Part shown: piece after piece, positions 1 through 5,506 of the stretch | Layout of the letters: every line of letters starts with the position of its first letter | How positions within the stretch are numbered: position 1 is the first letter of the stretch | Assembly (NCBI GenBank): GCA_943323705.2 | Contig: CALPIT020000136.1 | Location: 1-7,097 of the forward strand | Length of the DNA: 7,097 nt | From: Streptomyces griseus | GTDB taxonomy: Bacteria > Bacteroidota > Bacteroidia > Chitinophagales > Chitinophagaceae | Direction of reading: 5' to 3' | Program-made: the position numbers and the translations under genes | The notes under the pieces: generated by a model | Seen by the model: only the letters and a program-made list of their open reading frames with translations | The model's database searches: none | Told to the model about the DNA's origin: nothing

Positions 1-24
1 AAAGCGAGGGGCGATTCCCCGTAA
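1..24 (+). CDS. possible 3' end of the upstream gene (rpmD expected), partial
   Basis: One reading frame runs in from the window edge and stops at TAA 22-24, reading ...KARGDSP-stop, 17 bases before the rplO start. In Bacteroidota spc operons the gene before rplO is normally rpmD (ribosomal protein L30), so position alone makes this a candidate L30 C-terminus. The seven visible residues do not resemble the usual hydrophobic/acidic end of L30. The same bases form a small GGGG-CGATT-CCCC hairpin (8-20). This could therefore be intergenic sequence with rpmD ending further upstream. The call rests on gene order, not on sequence recognition. Confidence 0.25.
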   Translation, partial: KARGDSP

Positions 25-41
25 GTATAAAATCAAAAATT

Positions 42-491
42 ATGAAATTACATTCTTTAAAACCTGCAACCGGAGCTACACACAAGGAAAAACGTCTTGG
101 ACGTGGTGAAGCCAGTGGTAAAGGCGGTACCTCTACAAAAGGTAATAAGGGCGGACAAAGCCGTGCCGGTTACAAAAGTAAAAAAGCTCACGAAGGTGGA
201 CAGATGCCAATTCAGCGTCGTATTCCTAAGCGTGGTTTCACTAACATCAATAGAGTTGAATTCAAAGTCATCAACATTGGAAAAGTGGATCATTACGCAG
301 AAAAATATGGTATCACTGAATTCTCATTGAGTAACCTTTATATCAACGGTTTAATCAGTCAGACAGATAGCGTTAAAATCCTTGGCAACGGCGAATTGAA
401 AGGAAGTTATACTTTCAAAGTAAACGCGGTTAGTGCTAAAGCAAAAGTTGCTATCGAATCTGCAGGTGGAACTGTTGAAATAGTTAAATAA
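42..491 (+). CDS. rplO: 50S ribosomal protein L15
   Basis: Structural protein of the large ribosomal subunit that binds 23S rRNA and joins late in 50S assembly. The 149-residue product has normal bacterial L15 length. Residues 1-70 form the extended, very basic, Gly/Lys/Arg-rich arm typical of the family: MKLHSLKP at the start, GRGEASGKGGTSTKGNKGG around 20-38 and the PIQRRIPKRGF block at 56-66. The C-terminal globular domain holds the VKILGNGELK segment (111-120) and ends in AGGTVEIVK. The start at ATG 42 fits the conserved MxLHxLKPA N-terminus. It is preceded by an A/T-rich leader without a Shine-Dalgarno sequence, as is common in Bacteroidota. It lies 70 bp upstream of secY, the conserved rplO-secY order of the spc operon, so co-transcription is expected. 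Confidence 0.97.
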   Translation: MKLHSLKPATGATHKEKRLGRGEASGKGGTSTKGNKGGQSRAGYKSKKAHEGGQMPIQRRIPKRGFTNINRVEFKVINIGKVDHYAEKYGITEFSLSNLYINGLISQTDSVKILGNGELKGSYTFKVNAVSAKAKVAIESAGGTVEIVK

Positions 492-506
492 TTTCCCGAT
501 ATTTGT

Positions 507-527
507 ATGACGCTGAAAATGCGTCAT
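507..527 (+). promoter_or_regulatory. intergenic hairpin between rplO and secY
   Basis: ATGACGC (507-513) and GCGTCAT (521-527) form a perfect 7-bp stem with a 7-nt loop. It lies 15 bp after the rplO stop and 34 bp before the secY start. The 3' flank (TTATATTTCTG) is not a continuous T run, so this is weak as an intrinsic terminator. It could be an attenuator, an RNA processing site or a 3'-end stabiliser that sets the L15:SecY ratio. The stem is seen directly; the function is inferred. Confidence 0.4.
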
Positions 528-561
528 TTATATTTCTGAAAAAATAAACTGATTAAATTCT

Positions 562-1905
562 GTGAAGAAGTTCATTACCACTTTAAAAAATATCTGGAGC
601 ATTGATGATTTGCGCAATAAAATCACATTTACTATTTTATTGCTATTCATCTACCGCCTGGGATCATACATCGTTTTACCTGGTATCGATCCAAATAAAT
701 TAAGTAATCTTAGTGATAGCGCCAGCGGCGGTGTCCTTGGTTTATTAGATGCTTTCGTAGGAGGCGCTTTCTCAAAAGCATCAATTTTTGCGTTAGGTAT
801 CATGCCTTATATTTCTGCTTCTATCTTCATGCAATTGATGACCATCCTTGTTCCTCAAATGGCTAAAGTTCAAAAAGAAGGGGAAAGCGGAAGAAAAAAA
901 ATCAATCAATGGACAAGATATCTAACCGTTATTGTAACTGCTTTCCAAGCAGCTGCTTATATCGGCTATTTGAAAAGTCCTTCAAACGCTGAAGCGATCA
1001 TTCCTGCTTATAGCAGTTTCTTTTGGGCTTCAACAGTAATTGTTTTAACTGTAGGCACATTATTCGTAATGTGGTTAGGTGAGAAAATTACTGACAAAGG
1101 TTTAGGTAACGGTACTTCTATTATCATCATGATTGGTATCTTAGCTCGTTTCCCTCAGGCATTAGGTCAGGAGTGGACGGCAAGAATTGCCAACAGAGGT
1201 GCTGGTGGTTTGTTACTAATGTTAGTTGAAATCTTATTTTTAGTTGCCATTATCATGGGACTAATCATGTTGGTTCAAGGTACAAGAAAAGTTCCTGTAG
1301 AATATGCAAAGCAAATTGTCGGTAACCGTCAATCAGGTGTAGGTGCAGCTCGTAATTTCTTACCATTGAAAGTAAATTCAGCTGGTGTTATGCCAATCAT
1401 CTTCGCTCAAGCTATTTTGTTCTTGCCTACCATTTTCTCCGGATTCACTGGTGAAGGCTGGGCCAGATATTTTACCGATCATACTAATGTAGTTTACATG
1501 ATTGTATATTCAGTTTGTGTAATTGCATTTACATTCCTTTATACCGCTTTGATTTTTAATCCAAAACAAATGGCTGATGAATTAAAGCGTAGCAATGGTT
1601 TTATCCCAGGCGTTAAACCAGGTGAACCAACTGCAGATTATATCGGAACAATCATGGATAGAATTACTTTACCTGGTGCAGTTTTGCTTGCAGTGGTTGG
1701 TATTCTACCAGGTGTTTTTCAATTAGTGTTCAGTATGCAACAAGGTTTCTCTACTTTTTTTGGCGGTACTTCATTGCTAATCATGGTAGGTGTAATTTTA
1801 GATACATTACAACAAATCGAAACTCAATTGTTAATGCGTCAGTATGATGGACTAATGAATAGCGGCAGAATCCAAGGAAGACAAGCAGTTCCATCTGGAA
1901 TGTAA
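562..1905 (+). CDS. secY: preprotein translocase subunit SecY
   Basis: Channel-forming inner-membrane subunit of the SecYEG translocon, which exports unfolded proteins and inserts membrane proteins with SecA or the ribosome. The product is 447 residues, usual length, with about ten hydrophobic segments (near 21-40, 74-98, 117-137, 153-173, 183-200, 216-239, 273-293, 310-333, 369-391 and 399-418). Recognisable landmarks are the plug/TM2 region (GLLDAFVGGAFSKASIFALG, 60-79), GEKITDKGLGNGTS (173-186), the cytosolic GTRKVPVEYAKQ loop (240-251), NSAGVMPIIFA (272-282) and the C5 loop GFIPGVKPGEPT (346-357). The start codon is GTG 562, giving the family-typical MKKFI...NIWSIDDLR; no in-frame ATG nearby preserves this. 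In the C5 loop Lys352 sits where E. coli has the critical Arg357. Genes before (rplO) and after (map) match spc-operon order. Confidence 0.97.
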   Translation: MKKFITTLKNIWSIDDLRNKITFTILLLFIYRLGSYIVLPGIDPNKLSNLSDSASGGVLGLLDAFVGGAFSKASIFALGIMPYISASIFMQLMTILVPQMAKVQKEGESGRKKINQWTRYLTVIVTAFQAAAYIGYLKSPSNAEAIIPAYSSFFWASTVIVLTVGTLFVMWLGEKITDKGLGNGTSIIIMIGILARFPQALGQEWTARIANRGAGGLLLMLVEILFLVAIIMGLIMLVQGTRKVPVEYAKQIVGNRQSGVGAARNFLPLKVNSAGVMPIIFAQAILFLPTIFSGFTGEGWARYFTDHTNVVYMIVYSVCVIAFTFLYTALIFNPKQMADELKRSNGFIPGVKPGEPTADYIGTIMDRITLPGAVLLAVVGILPGVFQLVFSMQQGFSTFFGGTSLLIMVGVILDTLQQIETQLLMRQYDGLMNSGRIQGRQAVPSGM

Positions 1906-1930
1906 TAATTATAAGAATAAATTTTTATAG

Positions 1931-1964
1931 ACCCCGGCGATTACATCGTTGGGGTTTGTTTTAA
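1931..1964 (+). terminator. intrinsic terminator after secY
   Basis: ACCCCGGCGA (1931-1940) pairs with TCGTTGGGGT (1946-1955) around a TTACA loop, giving a 10-bp stem with two G-U pairs and a G/C-rich base. TTGTTTTAA follows directly. This is the best terminator-shaped hairpin in the window. It lies 25 bp after the secY stop and 22 bp before the map start, so it would end or reduce transcription of the spc operon before map. The structure is seen directly; the strength of termination is inferred. Confidence 0.68.
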
Positions 1965-1977
1965 ATACAATAGACGG

Positions 1978-2781
1978 ATGATTAAATACAAATCAAAAGA
2001 AGAAATCGAAATCATGAGACACTCCTGCATGCTAGTAGGGAAAGCTCATGCGGCGGTAGTATCCTTCTTAAAGCCGGGTATTACTACGTTTAAAGTAAAT
2101 GATATTGTCGAAGAATTTATTCTTGATCATGGGGCCATCCCTTCTTTCAAAAATTATCACGGATTTCCTTATGCTACTTGTATTTCGATGAACGAGGCTG
2201 TTGTACATGGTTTTCCAGGTAATCATGTTTTAAAAGATGGCGATATCATTTCGCTTGACATTGGTGTTTATAAAAATGGGTTTCATGGCGATAGCGCATA
2301 TACTTATGCATTAGGAGAAGTGTCAGATGATATCAAGCGATTGCTTCGTGTAACAAAAGAATCATTATACCTGGGAATAGACAAAGCTTTACAGGGAAAC
2401 AGAATTGGTGATATCGCCAATGCCATCCAAGAACATACAGAAAAGAAAAATGGTTACGGAGTGGTAAGAGAATTGGTGGGTCATGGATTAGGAAAAGATT
2501 TACATGAAGATCCTCAGGTTCCCAATTACGGTAAAAAAGGCTGGGGAGTTAAATTGAAAGAAGGCATGGTGCTAGCTATCGAGCCTATGATCAATATGGG
2601 CGTTAAGGAAGTCGTACATCTTGACGACGGATGGACAATATTGACCAAAGACAGAAAACCATCAGCCCATTTTGAACATGATGTTTGTGTTACAAAATCA
2701 ACACCAGACATCCTTTCTTCATTTGAAGATATAGAAGCAGCGGAGAAGAAGAATAGTAATTTAACTTGGAGTTACGTGTGA
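1978..2781 (+). CDS. map: methionine aminopeptidase, type I
   Basis: Cytosolic metalloprotease that removes the initiator Met from nascent proteins when residue 2 is small. The product is 267 residues, normal for type I. The full dinuclear metal site is present: Asp94 (SLDIGVY), Asp105 (GFHGDSA), His169 (VGHGLG), Glu202 (IEPMIN) and Glu233 (HFEHDV). Substrate-contact histidines are His77 (AVVHGFP) and His176 (DLHEDPQ). It lacks the N-terminal zinc-finger extension of some MetAPs. A hydrophilic tail of about 28 residues follows the last ligand strand, of the sort common in Bacteroidota MetAPs. ATG 1978 gives MIKYKSKEEIEIMR, the usual N-terminus. secY-map is conserved order, but a terminator-like hairpin lies between them, and infA does not follow. 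Confidence 0.96.
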   Translation: MIKYKSKEEIEIMRHSCMLVGKAHAAVVSFLKPGITTFKVNDIVEEFILDHGAIPSFKNYHGFPYATCISMNEAVVHGFPGNHVLKDGDIISLDIGVYKNGFHGDSAYTYALGEVSDDIKRLLRVTKESLYLGIDKALQGNRIGDIANAIQEHTEKKNGYGVVRELVGHGLGKDLHEDPQVPNYGKKGWGVKLKEGMVLAIEPMINMGVKEVVHLDDGWTILTKDRKPSAHFEHDVCVTKSTPDILSSFEDIEAAEKKNSNLTWSYV

Positions 2782-2797
2782 GGTTGAAAGGTTTAAT

Positions 2798-2814
2798 GGT
2801 TTAATGGTTAAACC
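2798..2814. repeat. palindromic hairpin GGTTTAA-TGG-TTAAACC
   Basis: GGTTTAA (2798-2804) and TTAAACC (2808-2814) form a perfect 7-bp stem over a 3-nt TGG loop, 16 bp after the map stop. A second copy of the left arm lies just upstream: the 11-mer AAAGGTTTAAT at 2787-2797 is the exact reverse complement of ATTAAACCTTT at 2851-2861 inside the tandem repeats. The hairpin could mark the map mRNA 3' end, although no T run follows. It more likely belongs to the adjoining repeat cluster. Confidence 0.55.
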
Positions 2815-2916
2815 AGCGCAGCGAATCAAACCTTTACACCATCGTAGCGAATTAAACCTTTACACCAGCGCAGCGATTTAAACCTTTAAACCAGCGTAGC
2901 GTTTTAAACCTTGTTT
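2813..2916 (+). repeat. four tandem copies of a 26-bp repeat
   Basis: Units start at 2813, 2839, 2865 and 2891. The core consensus is CCAGCGCAGCGAATTAAACC followed by TTTACA. Units 1-3 differ at a few positions (for example AGCGCAGCG versus ATCGTAGCG). Unit 4 keeps CCAGCGTAGCG and TTTTAAACC but diverges in its last bases, where it reaches the next gene's start. The 26-bp period is not a multiple of three and the map frame stops upstream, so the array is non-coding. It fills most of the 135-bp gap between map and the flavoprotein gene. No TAnnTTTG promoter element is visible within it. Confidence 0.85.
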
Positions 2917-4167
2917 ATGAACAATCCCAAAATTCTCGTCGTTATCGGTGGTGGTGCTGCGGGTTTTTTTTGTGCCGTAAATGCAGCAAGGATTCATAAA
3001 GGGCTAAAAGTTGTTTTACTAGAAAAATCTAACAAGCTATTAAGTAAAGTAAAAGTTAGTGGTGGTGGTAGATGCAACACAACACACGCTTGCTTTAACA
3101 TCAGCGAGCTCATTACCTATTATCCTAGAGGTGCTTCGTTTTTAAAAAAAGCATTCCATCAGTTTAGTACAACGGATACCGTTAGTTGGTTTGAAGAAAG
3201 AGGCGTAACCTTGAAAACTGAATCGGATGGAAGAATGTTTCCTGTTTCAGACAGTTCTCAAACAATGATAGATTGCCTTTTAACAGAAGCCCAAAAGCAT
3301 CACGTAGAAATCATCATGAATGCAGATGCACAACAGGTTAGCTTTCATTCAAAAGAAGATCTAAATGATGGAAAGAAGTTTGTGGTCACATTAGGAAATG
3401 GAAAAGAAATTAACGCTGATTATTTATGTATTTCAAGCGGAGGCTTAATGAAGGCAGCTCAATTTCAATGGCTTGAAAAATCGGGTCATACTATTGTTCA
3501 GCCCGTACCTTCTTTATTTACTTTTAATTTACCTGGTAATGCCATATCAGAATTAATGGGCATTACAGTACCGAATGTAACTGTTAAATTAATCGGAACC
3601 AAGTTGCAACAGCAAGGTAATCTATTGATCACACATTGGGGAATGAGTGGGCCCGCCATTCTTAAGCTTTCGGCATATGGCGCTTTAGAGCTTGCAAATA
3701 AAAATTATGATTTTCAATTTTCAGTAAACTGGTTAAGTCAATTTAATGAAAATACACTCAGAGAAAAAATACAACAGCTTCGATTTGATATCGCCTCTCA
3801 AAAAATCATCAACAGAAATCCCTTTGGATTGCCTTCACGTTTATGGGAATATTTGCTCAACATATCAGGAGTGTCTGATGAGTTGAGATGGGCTGATTTA
3901 CCTGCAAAAGAACAAAATAAACTGATAAAGAATTTATGCACCCATGAATTCCATGCAAAAGGCAAGACTACATTCAAAGAAGAGTTTGTTACTGCAGGTG
4001 GCATTGAATTGTCTGAAATCGATGCTAATTCTATGCAAAGTAAATTAGTGCCTGGATTGTTTTTTGCCGGAGAAATCATCAATGTAGACGGCGTAACAGG
4101 TGGATTTAATTTCCAGAATGCATGGACAACTGGATGGATTGCTGCACAATATGTTTTCGCCCCATAA
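2917..4167 (+). CDS. NAD(P)/FAD-dependent oxidoreductase, BaiN/YhiN/HI0933 family
   Basis: Predicted soluble flavoprotein of 416 residues. The N-terminal Rossmann FAD-binding motif VVIGGGAAGFFCAVNAA (8-24) is followed by the acidic strand end VVLLEKS (32-38) and the family hallmark KVSGGGRCNTTH (46-57). Further signatures are THWGMSGPAILK (239-250), FVTAGGIEL (357-365) and the C-terminal FAD-contact block FAGEIINVDGVTGGFNFQNA (383-402). This is the HI0933-like family. Members are often labelled aminoacetone oxidase-like or BaiN-like, but the physiological substrate is unknown for most of them, so none is assigned here. I start at ATG 2917. An in-frame TTG at 2911 would add only Met-Phe and lies inside the last 26-bp repeat unit. 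No clear ribosome binding site is seen. The gene is 60 bp upstream of the LptF/G-like permease, which has its own promoter-like element. Confidence 0.93.
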   Translation: MNNPKILVVIGGGAAGFFCAVNAARIHKGLKVVLLEKSNKLLSKVKVSGGGRCNTTHACFNISELITYYPRGASFLKKAFHQFSTTDTVSWFEERGVTLKTESDGRMFPVSDSSQTMIDCLLTEAQKHHVEIIMNADAQQVSFHSKEDLNDGKKFVVTLGNGKEINADYLCISSGGLMKAAQFQWLEKSGHTIVQPVPSLFTFNLPGNAISELMGITVPNVTVKLIGTKLQQQGNLLITHWGMSGPAILKLSAYGALELANKNYDFQFSVNWLSQFNENTLREKIQQLRFDIASQKIINRNPFGLPSRLWEYLLNISGVSDELRWADLPAKEQNKLIKNLCTHEFHAKGKTTFKEEFVTAGGIELSEIDANSMQSKLVPGLFFAGEIINVDGVTGGFNFQNAWTTGWIAAQYVFAP

Positions 4168-4194
4168 AATAATTCAGTTTATGGATAACAATGG

Positions 4195-4202
4195 TACATT
4201 TG
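4195..4202 (+). promoter_or_regulatory. Bacteroidota -7 promoter element (TACATTTG) upstream of the permease gene
   Basis: TACATTTG matches the Bacteroidota -7 consensus TAnnTTTG at all six fixed positions. It lies 25 bp before the ATG at 4228, predicting transcription from about 4208-4210 with a leader of roughly 20 nt. No convincing TTTG -33 box is found about 20 bp upstream (AATTCAG there), so only the -7 half is supported. It would let the permease be transcribed independently of the flavoprotein gene. Confidence 0.5.
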
Positions 4203-4227
4203 CAAACGCATTCACCTGCCGCCGATT

Positions 4228-5322
4228 ATGAAGAAATTAGACAGATATATACTTTCAAAATACCTTACGGCTTTCTTCTTTTGTATTTTATTATTAACTA
4301 CAATTGTAGTTGTGGTTGATATGAGCGAACATGCGGATGATTTTGGCAAGTCCGGACTTACTGCATATAGGATATTCACCGATTTTTATCTTGGATTTAT
4401 TCCTAGGATTGATGCGATGTTGTTTCCGTTATTTGTATTTATTTCTGTTATTTTTTTTACATCCAAAATGGCGGGCAACTCAGAAGTAGTAGCTATTTTG
4501 AGCAGTGGCGTTAGTTTTAAAAGATTTCTACAACCTTATGTGATAGGCGGCTTTTTCCTTGCGTTATTATTGTGGCTCGGATACCAATTTGTAGTGCCCA
4601 ATGCCAATCGCAAATGGTCCGAATTCGAAAAAAAATACATTGATGTCAATCTTGCACCTACAGAACAAATTTCAACTTATAAGCAAAATATCTACTTCCG
4701 CATCGACTCCAACACTTATGCAGGCATAAAAGGGTATGATACCGTGAGTAAAAGCGGGAATAATTTATCTATCCAAAAAATCGTAAACAACAAACTCATA
4801 TATAACCTTAGGGCCGTGAATTTTCGTTGGGATACGAGTTCTCATAAATGGTCATTAAATAATGTTTTAGAAAGAAAAATTAATCCCATAAGCGAAGACG
4901 TTACTTTCTCTACAAACAAAATAGTGGCATATAGTTTCAAGCCCATTGATTTAAGAAAAGATGATTACCTCAAAGACCAGATGACAACAAAGGAATTAGA
5001 CAATTTTATCGAATTGGAAAAAATGAGAGGATCAGAAATGCTCAATACCTTACAAGTTGAACGTTACAATCGTGATGCGATACCTGCTTCTGTAATCATT
5101 CTTTCTTTAATTGGCGCGATTCTAGCATCCAGAAAGGTAAGGGGAGGAAGTGGCTTCCACTTAGCAGTTGGGTTAATCATTAGCGTTACCTACATTCTCT
5201 TTAGCAGATTTTCTATTGTATTTGCAACCAAAAGTAACTTAACCCCATGGTTAGCAGCTTGGACACCCAATTTCTTTTTCGGCATTCTGGCGCTTTATCT
5301 ATATAAAAAAGCTCCTAAATAG
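4228..5322 (+). CDS. LptF/LptG (YjgP/YjgQ) family permease
   Basis: Inner-membrane permease of the lipopolysaccharide export machinery. In characterised systems LptF and LptG pair with the LptB ATPase and pass LPS from the inner membrane to LptC/LptA. The 364-residue product has the family layout. Three N-terminal membrane segments (about 13-33, 56-78, 99-123) precede a large periplasmic domain (about 124-280). Three C-terminal segments follow (about 284-303, 311-333, 340-360). Family-typical stretches are the MKKLDRYILSKYL start, FISVIFFTSKMAGNSEVVAI (71-90, the cytosolic coupling-helix region), PNANRKWSEFE (124-134) and the Arg/Gly-rich SRKVRGGSGFHLAVG (301-315). LptF and LptG cannot be told apart here, and no partner permease is adjacent, so no symbol is given. 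The start at ATG 4228 is supported by the upstream -7 element. Confidence 0.92.
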   Translation: MKKLDRYILSKYLTAFFFCILLLTTIVVVVDMSEHADDFGKSGLTAYRIFTDFYLGFIPRIDAMLFPLFVFISVIFFTSKMAGNSEVVAILSSGVSFKRFLQPYVIGGFFLALLLWLGYQFVVPNANRKWSEFEKKYIDVNLAPTEQISTYKQNIYFRIDSNTYAGIKGYDTVSKSGNNLSIQKIVNNKLIYNLRAVNFRWDTSSHKWSLNNVLERKINPISEDVTFSTNKIVAYSFKPIDLRKDDYLKDQMTTKELDNFIELEKMRGSEMLNTLQVERYNRDAIPASVIILSLIGAILASRKVRGGSGFHLAVGLIISVTYILFSRFSIVFATKSNLTPWLAAWTPNFFFGILALYLYKKAPK

Positions 5323-5360
5323 TTGTCGCAATCGTTATCGTAAAACTTTCTTTCAAAACT

Positions 5361-5392
5361 TTTGTTTAACAGTTGCGCAGGTCGTAATTTTA
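5361..5392 (+). promoter_or_regulatory. candidate promoter for citrate synthase
   Basis: TTTG (5361-5364) and TAATTTTA (5385-5392) are separated by 20 bp. This fits the Bacteroidota -33 TTTG / -7 TAnnTTTG layout with one mismatch, at the last base. Transcription would begin near 5398-5400, giving a leader of just over 100 nt. A weaker alternative is TTG (5434-5436), 17 bp, then TACTTTC (5454-5460), nearer the gene. The 184-bp gap before citrate synthase and the change of function from the permease both favour a separate promoter; which of the two is used cannot be decided here. Confidence 0.38.
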
Positions 5393-5403
5393 GATGCTTT
5401 TTG

Positions 5404-5425
5404 TCAGTTCACAACAACTGATTTT
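5404..5425 (+). terminator. weak hairpin with short T run between the permease and citrate synthase genes
   Basis: TCAGTT (5404-5409) pairs perfectly with AACTGA (5416-5421) over a CACAAC loop and is followed by TTTT. The stem has only 6 bp with two G-C pairs, so termination would be weak. It could end the permease transcript. If the 5361-5392 promoter is real, it is instead a hairpin in the 5' leader of citrate synthase. Confidence 0.28.
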
Positions 5426-5506
5426 AAAATAAATTGATTGCTTTAATATGTAATACTTTCATTCAAAAGAGAGACTATTTTTTAATTTTTTAATTTAAAT
5501 TTTTAT

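Noticed and set aside
8..20. GGGG-CGATT-CCCC hairpin before rplO as a regulatory element
   Set aside because: Only four base pairs, at the window edge and possibly within the coding end of the preceding gene.
57..293. Antisense open frame over rplO, and similar open frames over map, the flavoprotein and citrate synthase genes
   Set aside because: They lie wholly inside strongly recognised genes, have no family features and no leader signals, and are frame shadows.
97..330. Second + strand open frame within rplO
   Set aside because: It is an out-of-frame reading of the Lys/Gly-rich L15 coding sequence, with no independent support.
498..505. GATATTTG as a -7 element for secY
   Set aside because: One fixed base is wrong, no -33 box is clear, and secY is expected to be read from the spc operon promoter.
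2782..2916. Small peptide gene or extension of map through the repeats
   Set aside because: The map frame ends at TGA 2779-2781 and the 26-bp period shifts frame each unit, so no consistent repeat protein is encoded.
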